Assembly: GCA_037042185.1 (NCBI GenBank)
Contig: JAXQJY010000018.1
Span: 248,001 to 312,000 of the forward strand
Reading direction: 5' to 3'
Length of the DNA: 64,000 nucleotides
Source: Sordariomycetes sp. S80-01Y
Lineage: Eukaryota; Ascomycota; Sordariomycetes
Part shown: positions 24,882-34,828 of the stretch, in pieces
Layout of the letters: each line of letters opens with the position of its first letter
Numbering within the stretch: position 1 is the first letter of the stretch
Notes under the pieces: generated by a model
The model's input: only the letters and a program-made list of their open reading frames with translations
Told to the model about the DNA's origin: nothing
Database searches by the model: none
Program-made: the position numbers and the translations under genes

Positions 24882-27249
24882 ATGGCTCCAGCTCGAATTG
24901 AAGAACAAGCCCCTGCGCTGCAACGGGCAGCTGCTGTTCAGCAACGTTCCTTCGAAGCACGCAACTTGCAAGTCGACTTGTGTGTCTGCGGGGGCGGGTT
25001 GTCTGGCACTATCGCTGCTATCGCGGCCGCACGAAATGGTGTCTCTGTGGTGCTCGTTCAGGATCGCCCAGTCCTTGGAGGCAACGCCTCTAGCGAAGTG
25101 CGGCTCTGGATTCTAGGCGCTACATCGCACATGTTTAACAACAATCGTTACGCACGAGAGGGTGGACTCGTTGACGAGATTCTTGTTGAAAACCTCCATC
25201 GCAACCCTGAGGGCAATCCGCTTATTCTTGACACGATCCTGCTCGAGAAGGTCTACAACGAGCCCAACATTCAACTCTTTCTGAACACCGCCTTAGTCGG
25301 CTGCAGTAAGGATGGAAACCGCATTAGTGCAGTCCAGGCCTTCTCTTCGCAATGCTCTCTTATGTTCACCGTCAAAGCAGAGCAGTTTATTGACTGTACT
25401 GGCGACGGTGCGCTCTCGTTCTTAGCTGGTGCGCCTTTCAGGATTGGAGCAGAACAACGAGATGAATTCGGTGAGAAGTTCGCCCCTACATCGGAGTACG
25501 GTCACCTCCTTGGGCACTCAATCTACTTTTACTCGAAAGACGCTGGCCGTCCAGTTAGCTTCACGGCTCCTTCATACGCGTTGAAGGACGTGGAGAACCA
25601 AATCCCACGGTTCCGCAGTTTCAACACCAAGGAGATGGGCTGCAGTCTTTGGTGGATTGAGTACGGTGGTCGCCTTGACACAGTGCATGACACTGAGGAG
25701 ATCAAGTGGGAGCTATGGAAGGTTGTATACGGTGTCTGGGATTACTTCAAGAATTCCGGGCGATTTCCCGAAGCAGAGAACCTCACGCTGGAATGGGTTG
25801 GGACTATCCCTGGGAAACGGGAAAGCAGACGATTTAGTAAGTAAATCGCGGCCAGATACTTTTTTGACTCACGAGCTAATCATGCATTCAGTTGGGCCGA
25901 CCATCATGAAACAGCAGGATATCATCGAGCAGCGGTATCATGCCGACGCGGTGTCCTTTGGTGGATGGTCGCTTGACCTCCACCCTGCTGACGGCGTCTT
26001 CTCTGAAGTTGACGGTTGCACTCAATGGCACTCCAAAGGTGTCTATCAGATCCCTTTCTCTTCGATGATCTGTTCTGAGGTCCCAAATCTCATGTATGGT
26101 GGCCGCATCATATCCGCCACTCATGTTGCCTTTGCTTCGACTAGAGTCATGGCAACCAGCGGTGCCAATGCAAACGCTTTGGGGGTGGCAGCGGCAATGT
26201 GCAAAAGGCTAGCCGTTGACCCTGTTAAATTGCTGATCAAAGACACAATGAAATTGTTCCAGACGGAGCTGATGCGCTTCGGCCAGTTCATACCCGGATA
26301 CAAATTGGACGATCCCCAGGACCTAGTCTCCTCAGCCTCCTCACTTCGCGCTGCTTCAACATTTGAACTGGATCATCTGCCCTCGAACGGACCACCGAAG
26401 GTGCTCGTCAGAAGTCTTGCGCAGATGCTGCCGTTGGAAGCCGGAAGGGTCCCCAAGTTCTCAATCACTGCGCAAGCTATTGAGCCCACAACACTTACTG
26501 TGCAACTGCGCGGATCACATAAGGCGTACAACTACACCCCCGAGGTCATCCTTGCTGAAACCCGCTTCTCACTGCAGCCAGGGCCAAATGATCTGGACAT
26601 ATGCTTCGAAGTCGATAACCCGCAAACTCAATATGCATTCTTGGCCTTCCTGCAGAACGAGTCGGTCGCTATATCCACCACTTTGACAAGAGTATCAGGA
26701 CTGATGAGTGTGGAGCACGAATGTACCCAAGAGCCTCCAGGGGACGTCGGGGTTGATACATTTGAAAGATGGACCCCGGTCCGCCGTCCTCATGGCCATA
26801 ATCTGGCGCTCGGGATTGAACCTCCACTGAAAGCATGGAGAGTCGACAGCATTCGCAATGGGGTTCCCAGACCGACAAAAAGAAGTAACTGCTGGGTTCC
26901 GGGCCCGTCTTCTCAAGACAGAAAGCTCCTCACACTCTCCTGGGACAGCCCCATCAACCTGAAGGAGCTTGTCGTGCACTTCGACACGGATTACGATCAT
27001 GCCTTAGAGTCGGTTTTACGCGGGCACCCTGAGCACAATATTCCCTTCTGTGTCAAGAAATGGCGTTTGTTGGATCTGTCCGATGATGGAGAACAAGAAA
27101 TGTTCTTAGAGGACGACAATTACCAGTCACGGCGTACCGTATCCGTAGATCCTCCTCGTAGGGTCAGCAGCGTTGGCCTCGAGCTACTCGAAGTCAATGG
27201 CGATAAGAATGTGCAGGGTGGTATCTTTGAGGTTAGGATATACGAATGA
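24882..27249 (+). CDS. FAD-dependent oxidoreductase (FAD_oxidored family)
   Basis: Exons 24882-25836 and 25892-27249 join in frame (TTT A|TT GGG) across a 55-nt intron, giving 770 residues. The N-terminal Rossmann motif is CGGGLSGTIAAIAAARNG (about residues 36-53), followed by VVLVQDRPVLGGNASSEVR, the usual dinucleotide-binding and GGNA(S/T) signature of FAD_oxidored proteins. A later FAD segment reads FIDCTGDGALSFLAGAPFR, and the C-terminal flavin contact is likely PNLMYGGRIISATHVAFASTRVMAT. The last ~300 residues (from about 470) look like beta-rich accessory domains. There is no signal peptide, so it is probably cytosolic. In bacteria this family often sits in polysaccharide or deoxysugar utilisation loci; here it shares a promoter with a zinc-cluster regulator. 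Substrate unknown. Confidence 0.88.
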
Positions 27250-27359
27250 AATGAACCGCGCAGGACCTTTACCAATGGCCCGAGTTCAAGATATCACAGT
27301 TGGTGGAGGAACGCGATCTCTGGTTTATAAGCTTCATCGTTCACTACATTGCGAAAGAC

Positions 27360-28262
27360 CTAATCGTACCCTGTAGTGAACACCTTCATACTATTCAAGA
27401 ACCACATTTTGACCTGCCACTCAAGTGATTTGCTCCCACAAAAAAGAACATGTTTACCATCAAGGGTCAATGACTCTTTGATAGTATCGAGTGACATTCT
27501 TCCACAGTGAAACTTAAAGGTTGGGCCAGTTTCAGCTACTAGCTTTGCCAACTTGTTTTCCCACCACTTGCTCGATTTTCCTCCCACGTACATGTTATCA
27601 TCAGTGCCTGCCGTGATGTGGACATTAACAGACTTCCATTTCGACATGTGAAGTAATTTTTGATCCAGCATGTGCTCAAGTAACTGGAATTCAGAGCCCC
27701 TCAAACTGTAAAACAAGTGCGTATCGTTCATCGCGCTTCCACTCTCAGCAAGTGCAAGAAATGGCGCTATTCCTGTCCCGCTGGCAATGCAGAGAGCTTC
27801 ATGAGTACTCTGGAATGCTTCTGGGGGGAAGCCTCTGCCTGATCCTACTAGGGCTCCCGTCAACACTGTGCCCAGTCGTGGTGCGCTGATCATTTGAGTA
27901 ACACGTCCATTGCCGGCCAAGATGGAAAGACTCAAGTTCTCAGCGGCGGTTGGGCTCTTCACACTACAAGGTGTGAACGATAGGCGGCGCTCACTCTCGG
28001 TGAGCGAGCGAGCTCCGTAGATTGGATCCAGCTCAGGTCCGAATTGAACCTCAATGTGGCCACCCGGGAGGATGAACGAGCGACAATAGTTTGGAAGGGA
28101 GAAGACGTGAAGTGTAATACCCGGTGTCAATCTATGAGACAGTTCAACACGGATTTCTGGTTTCATGCTGTCGAGCGCTTCCACCTCGGGATGGGTGCTG
28201 GCGTGCCCGAGGTTGGTCAAAGATGCGGCCGCCATGAATAGTTGCTCTGTGGTTACGCTCAT
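27360..28262 (-). CDS. Ferredoxin-NADP reductase-like FAD/NAD(P)H oxidoreductase
   Basis: Single-exon protein of 300 residues. It has the FNR-type two-domain layout: an N-terminal flavin-binding barrel (PEIRVELSHRLTPGITLHVF, PGGHIEVQF, RRLSFTPCSVKSP) and a C-terminal nicotinamide-binding domain with CIASGTGIAPFLALAESG (about residues 167-184) and KHVLFCGSKSLEWQVKMWF. No ferredoxin, globin, cytochrome b5 or membrane part is attached, so it probably passes electrons from NAD(P)H to a separate partner. It lies tail to tail with the FAD oxidoreductase gene (111 bp apart) and head to head with the sugar transporter gene, with two operator-like sites in the promoter they share. The partner and substrate are unknown. 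Confidence 0.82.
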   Translation of the reverse strand: MSVTTEQLFMAAASLTNLGHASTHPEVEALDSMKPEIRVELSHRLTPGITLHVFSLPNYCRSFILPGGHIEVQFGPELDPIYGARSLTESERRLSFTPCSVKSPTAAENLSLSILAGNGRVTQMISAPRLGTVLTGALVGSGRGFPPEAFQSTHEALCIASGTGIAPFLALAESGSAMNDTHLFYSLRGSEFQLLEHMLDQKLLHMSKWKSVNVHITAGTDDNMYVGGKSSKWWENKLAKLVAETGPTFKFHCGRMSLDTIKESLTLDGKHVLFCGSKSLEWQVKMWFLNSMKVFTTGYD

Positions 28263-28414
28263 TTTTCCGCAGCCGTAGCGTGAATCCAGGCTGTCTACTT
28301 AATCTTGACTCTGTCTCGCCAAGCCAGCTCACATGTGGGTTCTTTGCACGCAACATGCCGTGCTCCTCTGGGCGGCGTCGGTTATGGGACTGGTCTCGTG
28401 CTGAGATCCCCACA

Positions 28415-28425
28415 CGGAACCACCG
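28415..28425 (-). promoter_or_regulatory. Putative Zn2Cys6 operator B1 (CGGNNGTTCCG)
   Basis: CGGTGGTTCCG on the minus strand, in the divergent promoter of the FNR-like and sugar transporter genes. Confidence 0.6.
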
Positions 28426-28447
28426 CCAACCCACTCTCTATTCGTAA

Positions 28448-28458
28448 CGGGTGTTCCG
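28448..28458 (+). promoter_or_regulatory. Putative Zn2Cys6 operator B2 (CGGNNGTTCCG)
   Basis: CGGGTGTTCCG on the plus strand; its centre is 33 bp from B1, with the inverted arrangement also seen for the A pair. Confidence 0.6.
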
Positions 28459-28733
28459 TGTCTCCGCATTCGCACTTCAGCCACGAGCGGAGACTTCGTT
28501 AGCGCGTGCCTCCAACACCGGATGGCGGAAAGGTTCCATTAACCCCAGGTCTTTCGTTGTTGCTCTCTTGATTGGCAACCCCGGTCATGATGCATCAGCT
28601 TGTATTAATACGACGCAAATTTCGCTGTGGTATGTGGAGGAAGAAGCTCAATATCAACTTCAACGGATTCTCAAAAGACATCGGACAAAGACTCACATAG
28701 CTGAAGACCCAGCGACCCAGCGACATCGACAAG

Positions 28734-30471
28734 ATGAATTTGTGGCTCGCTTTCAGTTGCACCGTCATGTCAATGGGTGCCCTGTTTTGGGGGTATGTTC
28801 CATCGCCAGCTGCATAATATGTGCCCAATACTGACAGGATGATAGTTATGACATTGGCATCCTCAGCACAGTCTATGTATCCCCTGGTTTCCAGGAGGCC
28901 TTGAACCACCCGCCGTCTGACTCTATCGGCCTAATCACGGCCATCTTCTCCGTCGGGCAGATGGTCGGCTTCGCATTCTTGTCCGGCAAGTGCAACAATC
29001 GTTTCGGGCGTCGCTACGCGGGTATCCTGGGAGTATGCGTTCTTATGGTTGGGGCTGCAATCCAATGTGGAGCTGTGCATCTTGCTATGATGATCATCGG
29101 TCGTTTCATTGCTGGCCTGGGAACAGGTATTGTTTCTACTGCTGTTCCCCTGTATCTCAGCGAGATCTCCTCAGCCGAGCGCCGGGGTCTCTATGTTGCC
29201 ATTAACCAAGTTAGCATTGTTTCCGGGTACGTCTTGTGGATAGAGCGTCCAAATCAGAAGCTCCGATTCTAACAAGATGCAGTATTTCGATGGCCTTTTG
29301 GGTCGGATATGCCTTCTCTTTTTGGAATTACGGCGCGGGAGTGGACACGGAGTGGCGACTATCTCTTGCAATGCAGTTTGTCCCGGCTTTGCTGTTCATC
29401 GCTGGCGCACCATTCTTGCCTGAAAGGTTGCTTGTCCAAATTGACTCTGTGGAACCTTAGCTAACAATTTTGACTAGCCCCCGGTGGCTCGTGGAACATG
29501 ATCGTCTTGAAGATGCCGGAGTTTCGTTGATGAAGTTGCGCGGCGCTAATGCCCTCGCCGATGTCCAGGCCGAGCTCGACGAGATCCACGCTAATATCCT
29601 ATGGCACAAAGAGCACTCCATCAACTCTGCCAAAGTTCTTTTCAAGAACAAGGCTTTGTTCGCGCGTCTCTGGAGAGCTTGGACTTTGGCCTTCCTTCAG
29701 CAAATGAGCGGTGCCGCTGGCATCCGCTACTACCTGCCTACCAATTTCATTGCAGCAGGAACGTCTGAAGAAATCAGTCTTCTAGCTTCAGGTATTGATG
29801 GAACTGTTCAGGTTGCATGTACCATCGGGGCGATGTTTTTTATTGATCGCATTGGCCGTCGTCATTCTCTCGGCATTGGTGCCGTCATCATGGCATTTTG
29901 TCTAATGGTAAGTCTCACCAATCCTGAAGCGGAGAGCCCTTACTGAACGCTTCAGATCAATGGCGCACTTCAAATGGCGTATCCAAATCAATCAAACTCT
30001 TCCGCAAATTACGTCAATATCTTTTTTATCTTCTTCTTCACGGTCGGATGTAAGTACTGGATGTTCACTGTCTCACTGCCAGCACAATCGAGACTGACAC
30101 TTAACTCAGATAGCATGGGCTTTGGGCCCTGTGCATGGATTTACGCATCCGAGATCTTCCCAGCCAACTGCCGCTCCAAGGGCCTCGGGATATCTCAATC
30201 TGGCGGCTCACTTGGCTCTATTATTGTCGGGCAGGTTTGGCCGGTGGCTGTCTCCAACGTTGGCCCGCGCACTTACTTCATTTTCATGTCGTTCAATGTG
30301 TTCGCTGCTGTTCTTGTCTACGCCTGCTATCCCGAGACGAAGAAGAAAACGCTGGAAGAGCTGGATGCCCACTTTGGTAAGGCTAACATCCATTCTGAGG
30401 CTGAAGCGACCCCAAAGCAGATGCTAGGGGGTGTTAGTGAGGTTGTTGAGACTGCAGAAAAGAAGGCATAG
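28734..30471 (+). CDS. MFS sugar transporter
   Basis: Plasma-membrane proton-sugar symporter of the fungal sugar porter family. Six exons: 28734-28792, 28846-29226, 29283-29426, 29478-29907, 29956-30049 and 30110-30471, all with GT-AG introns. The joined protein has 489 residues. Hallmarks: FWGYDIGIL in TM1, NRFGRRYAGI, GRFIAGLGTGIVS...PLYLSEISSAERRG, PESPRWLVEHDR, QQMSGAAGIRYY, DRIGRRHSLGIG, GFGPCAWIYASEIFP and PETKKKTLEELDAHF. Twelve helices are expected. It shares its promoter with the FNR-like reductase gene and is followed by a second zinc-cluster gene on the same strand. The place in the block suggests uptake of a sugar or uronide released outside the cell, but the substrate cannot be read from sequence. 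Confidence 0.92.
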
Positions 30472-30784
30472 TGTTTTGAGTGAAGTCGTGGCCACTCAAA
30501 ATCGTGGCCTAACATGAAAGGAAAGCAACTCAAGGTGGATTGTGAGTCATTCTAGCGTCTCCAAGTAGGAAGTCCCTAGGTCCATCGTATCCGAATAGGC
30601 AACTTGGACAATAATTCCAATAGGAAAGAATCATAAAATCAAAGTTCGGATGACTCAAGTTCCCACTTACGCGTCCACATGAGCTTTCTCTAGCTGCTTT
30701 TAGGCAAGGGCTCGGTTGGATTATTTCAGCTTCTCCGGATCAACCAATTAAAGAGCGGACAAAATAGTCGCCCGTAGCCACGCG

Positions 30785-30795
30785 CGGTTACCCCG
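30785..30795. promoter_or_regulatory. Variant CGG-N5-CCG site upstream of regulator 2
   Basis: CGGTTACCCCG keeps the triplet spacing of the six cluster sites but not their GTT core. It lies about 135 bp before the ATG of the second zinc-cluster gene. Weak evidence alone. Confidence 0.3.
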
Positions 30796-30832
30796 GACTA
30801 TCCCGCAATTTTACCCCAACTCCTCCGACTCG

Positions 30833-30839
30833 TATAAAA
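30833..30839 (+). promoter_or_regulatory. TATA-like element of regulator 2
   Basis: TATAAAA about 90 bp upstream of the ATG at 30929. Confidence 0.4.
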
Positions 30840-30928
30840 AGTGCCTTCGCCGCACTTCTCCAAGTGTCATGAACTCTCTGCAACCGAACGTCCATAAGAG
30901 GTCAATGTGCCCTCAGTCATAGCAAGGA

Positions 30929-33246
30929 ATGGAGCAATCGTATTTTGTGAGTCGACCCAATGCCCTTGAGGATTTTCACCACGCTAAATGATAATTCAGA
31001 CAATTACCGCTTGTCATAGATGTCGCAAGCGAAAAGCTCGATGCGATGCTGGTACGTGCTCGGTGACTGCGAGTGTTTCCCTCCAAGGATGTGGCTGAAG
31101 AACCCTCAATGTAGGAATACCTGCCTGTGTAAATTGCCAGGGCTCTGATTCTGCTTGCGAGTACACCGATCCATACACAAAAGAGAGATGGCCCCGTGCT
31201 CATTTGATTGAGCTCGAGCGTCAAGCTCGCCGTTTAGAGGACACCATCCGGCAATTGAAGCATAGGCGAAAGGAAAGAAGTCAGAAAAATTCTTCACACG
31301 ACCTCAGCCACCAGACCCACGCCTCTGCTGAAGATGATGCACATCCTGAGCTCATTCACTTTGAATCGGGAGGCGATGGTCACTTCCTTGGGGCTTCAAG
31401 CGGGCTCCACATCGCAAGGTCCGTCCTGCAATCAACACAAAGCAACAAGAACCTTTTCGACAAGGAGAGTGTTGGTCAGAAGGACTGGAAAAATTCGAGT
31501 GCTCCTCGTCTAGGAATTGGTATTGAAGCCCTAATCGGCCTCGAAGAGCTCCCGCTGCCACATTGGGACACCTTAGAGGGTCTAATGGAGGTATTTTTCA
31601 GACAGTTCGAGGTTACATGCCCGATCTTGTTGCAGGAGGAGTTTGTTAGCGAAGTTAGGAGCATTTATTCTCCAACTGCTGACACCACGGAGCAAGACTC
31701 TAGGGCTCGCTTCATGTTACACACCGTACTCTCGATATCCTACCACCTTGTCTCTCAAGATAGCCTGGATCTTGCGGCTCTAGCTGAGAAGCACCGCATG
31801 AAAGCCTCAGCACAGCTTGGAGACTTTGTTGGCGAGCGGGACCATCGAACGTTGCAATGTCTGCTCCTACATTTGCTGTCTTCCATGCTGCACCACGGAT
31901 CGACGCCTATGTGGTACATATCAGGAATATGCATGCGCATGTGCATCGATCTCGGGTACTACAATGAGTCACTCATAGTTGATGCAGCTGATTCACTGTT
32001 GGGTGTGGCTGCAAACACAAAACGCAGATTGTTCTGGGTCACATACTGCTTTGACAGGAGTCTGGCTATAATGCTAGGTCGACCTTTCTTCATCGACGAT
32101 GTAAGGATTGAGGTTGAGCCCCTTTTAGAGGACAGCAATTCCCATTGTCAGGTGCAGGCTTTGCATTGGCTCAAGATGAAACGAATGGAAAGCAAAATAG
32201 CTCGACATCTACACAGTCTTCACACGACAGCGACGCCAACTTCCGACAAGTCGCTGGCTACTCTTGATGCACAAGTTGACCAATGGCTTAAGGAGGCGGA
32301 ATCATTCAAGTCGGAAGGTATTGGAAACCTCGAGATCTGGCAACACGCCCATGCCACCGCAAAACTGATGCTGCACCGCCCGCTTTTGATGAGGCCCGCA
32401 TGGAGCAACCGTTCTATTCTTGAATCATATGATGCGGCTTTGAAATTAATCCATTTGAACTTCATTCGGGTTCAAAAGGGGTTACTGGAATTTACGTGGC
32501 TAGATCTGCACAGCCATCTTGTCAACGGCCTCACTTTACTCTTCCTTGTTCTGAGGAGCAAGGAGGCCCGGGCAATCGCGCGAAAGAGTTGGATCCAATT
32601 CAAAAGTTGCGTGGTAGAGTGGCAAGTGATTTCGGATCGACTTGCCACCAGATGGAACTCTGTCGCTGATATGAAAGACGTTCTCAGCAGGCTTGCCGAC
32701 GAAACACTCGACAATATCCAGGAGAGCGAAGCGAGAACATACAATTACGGTTGGAACTCATTTGTGAGACCAAAATACCGATACAGAGCTCCATCTTTTG
32801 AAGGACACGGTGCCCTACCAGAACACCGATCTATAACATCAGGCCAGACTGCCACTTGCCACCAGGCAGTGGAAGAAAAGATTGCCAACAAAGAGCTGAC
32901 CAGCCCAGAATGCGGCTTACATTGTGACGGAATTCGAGAAGACGTCCGGAAGACTATTACGGGCCCCCACATCTTGAGCCCCCATTCTGACCAGTCCGGC
33001 TACGGATCCGCACCACTGTTCGACAGCTTAGACTTCCCTTCTATACTGGACGGGAACTTCTGGGCAGAGCTTGAGCAGTTTGACATACCTCTGCAGCCTC
33101 ATTTGAATCCGATAACAGGCGATCAGCCTCTCTCAGAGCCATACGGACCCGCTTTTGGGCAGTTTGGTGGGCGCCTGGATGGTACTGTCACAGACAGCGT
33201 TCTCAACTTTCATGGTAACTTTGAGGGAGCCGATGCGAGTTTATAG
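30929..33246 (+). CDS. Zn2Cys6 transcription factor with fungal-specific TF domain (cluster regulator 2)
   Basis: Three exons: 30929-30946 (only MEQSYF), 31000-31051 and 31115-33246, joined in frame to 733 residues. The splice assembles the zinc cluster CHRCRKRKARCDAGIPACVN with CQGSDSAC, i.e. C-X2-C-X6-C-X6-C-X2-C-X6-C. A basic/heptad stretch follows (IELERQARRLEDTIRQLKHRR), a likely dimerisation coiled coil. The fungal_trans domain shows CMRMCIDLGYYNES and KRRLFWVTYCFDRSLAIMLGRPF. The C-terminal ~150 residues are low-complexity and acidic, possibly activating. It sits between the sugar transporter and the hydrolase/lyase pair, so the block has two zinc-cluster proteins. Which of them binds the CGGNNGTTCCG sites is not clear from sequence. 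Confidence 0.9.
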
Positions 33247-33283
33247 ATATCCAAGCTTTTATAAAGTGGATCAATATGCCGTG

Positions 33284-34288
33284 CTATGTACAGATCCAGT
33301 CCAGGCCCTTTAACATTGCCATATCTGCTTCTAAAGACTCCTGCATCTGTGGCACCTTCAGCCAGAACGTGTGAGGCCAGCCAGTCTGTACATCAATGAC
33401 GACGTCTGTCCCTGCATCAACAAGTGCCATAGCGTAGCATAGCCCATCTGAGTATAGTATATCATTTGTGCAAATTTGTATCCACGTGCGAGGATGGTTC
33501 AGCAGCTGTTCTCTGTGTGTCTCGAGCGGCAATGTTGGCAACCCATCTCGGGGATTGGTCCGCTTCAGCGTTCCTAACAGATAAGATTCGAAGCTTGGTG
33601 CCAAGCTCGTATGATATGGGCGCAACCACTCTGGAATGAACTCTTTGTCGTTTGAAGCGTCACATGTTACCGGGCTGCGAAGGAGCACGCCATGAATATG
33701 CTCTTTTCGCAGCTGTGCAACCGTTGCGCCGAGCTGGCCGCCACTGGAGCTTCCGCAGACAATGTTCTTCGCCGTGGAAGAGCTTAGTGTATCAAATCCG
33801 TCCAAAGAGTCAGAAACACATTTGCCGGTTGGATTGTCGTGTTTAAGCCTGTAACCGACAGAGTAGACGCGAATGTTGGCGGCATGCTTAACCAGCCTGC
33901 GGCAGGAATGTTCTTCGCTGTCAGCCTCTCCTACGTTCAGCCCACCACCATGAAAGTAGATGAGGATAAATTGAGGTTCGCTGTCGCCATCTATCTCCCG
34001 ATCAAGCTGCAGTATTGGAATCTGGTGCCCGTCGATGGATGATCGAATTGTGAACACCTTCCTTGAGACACCTCTCGACAGGTCATGGTCTCGTGTTCCC
34101 GGTGCCGTTGATTTGGCCAACAGCTCGCGGCATTCCTGAGCGTACATGGCCTGCCTTTCTGCACCGACGGCTGCGTTGCTCGCTGGCGGCTCGCTTCTCA
34201 AGGCATCTTCTGCTGCGATCCATGAAGGGTGTAAGAGCGGGGCAGTAGGCAGGATAAGCTGCTTGAGCTTTTCCATCGTCGTTGACAT
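33284..34288 (-). CDS. Alpha/beta hydrolase of the hormone-sensitive-lipase (HSL) type
   Basis: Esterase-like hydrolase, 334 residues from the ATG at 34288 (MSTTMEKLKQ). The frame is open to another ATG at 34468, which would add 60 residues running into the promoter, so I prefer the shorter start. Oxyanion-hole motif IYFHGGGLNVG, nucleophile elbow CGSSSGGQLG (Ser), a likely acid in CTNDILYSDG and a likely catalytic His in TGWPHTFWL complete the triad. No signal peptide, so it is probably cytosolic. It lies 37 bp from the end of regulator 2 (convergent) and head to head with the secreted lyase-like gene, whose promoter carries two operator-like sites. Plausible roles are de-esterification or lactone opening of an imported sugar acid; this is inference. 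Confidence 0.87.
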   Translation of the reverse strand: MSTTMEKLKQLILPTAPLLHPSWIAAEDALRSEPPASNAAVGAERQAMYAQECRELLAKSTAPGTRDHDLSRGVSRKVFTIRSSIDGHQIPILQLDREIDGDSEPQFILIYFHGGGLNVGEADSEEHSCRRLVKHAANIRVYSVGYRLKHDNPTGKCVSDSLDGFDTLSSSTAKNIVCGSSSGGQLGATVAQLRKEHIHGVLLRSPVTCDASNDKEFIPEWLRPYHTSLAPSFESYLLGTLKRTNPRDGLPTLPLETHREQLLNHPRTWIQICTNDILYSDGLCYAMALVDAGTDVVIDVQTGWPHTFWLKVPQMQESLEADMAMLKGLDWICT

Positions 34289-34505
34289 TGTGATCGCGCG
34301 TATGTAGAGGACGAGTAGTCGCCAAAGACTGGATTTCCATTCCTCGCGAATCGTAGAGTTTCCCGTAATGACCTTACTCTTACGCAAATCAGTCTCTCGC
34401 CAATCTGAAATGGGATGAGCGGACCTTTCCGAATACCTCTTGGACTTCACGTGCGGGGTTTCCTTCATGCAGCTGGACGGCCCACGGCGGAATTGTGTTG
34501 ATGGA

Positions 34506-34516
34506 CGGGGGTTCCG
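34506..34516 (+). promoter_or_regulatory. Putative Zn2Cys6 operator C1 (CGGNNGTTCCG)
   Basis: CGGGGGTTCCG between the hydrolase and the secreted lyase-like gene. Confidence 0.6.
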
Positions 34517-34538
34517 TCATCCCCCGCCTAGAAGAGTT

Positions 34539-34549
34539 CGGCGGTTCCG
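34539..34549 (+). promoter_or_regulatory. Putative Zn2Cys6 operator C2 (CGGNNGTTCCG)
   Basis: CGGCGGTTCCG, its centre 33 bp from C1; here both copies point the same way. A TATATAAG lies further down at about 34737. Confidence 0.6.
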
Positions 34550-34736
34550 CACAGTCTGTACTGCCGCTTTCCGACATCACAGCCTCAGTCTATCGCCGTT
34601 TCCCCACGCCATGTGACTATCGTCACTTCTGGGGCCCCGGACTTAGCCCCTGTCCCATACTATAGCGCAGTCGTCCGCGATTTACCCAAAGAAGAAATGC
34701 GTAGTGAGCCTCTGGTGCCCAGCGGGCAGCTGGTTC

Positions 34737-34744
34737 GTATATAA
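34737..34744 (+). promoter_or_regulatory. TATA box of the secreted lyase-like gene
   Basis: TATATAAG about 90 bp before the ATG at 34829. Confidence 0.45.
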
Positions 34745-34828
34745 GCCGCACGTGGACACGCTTCGTGAGAATCCAAGCGGCAGCTCACTAGCTCAGCTGT
34801 CCAATGCTCTTGTCCCAAATTTCTCCTC

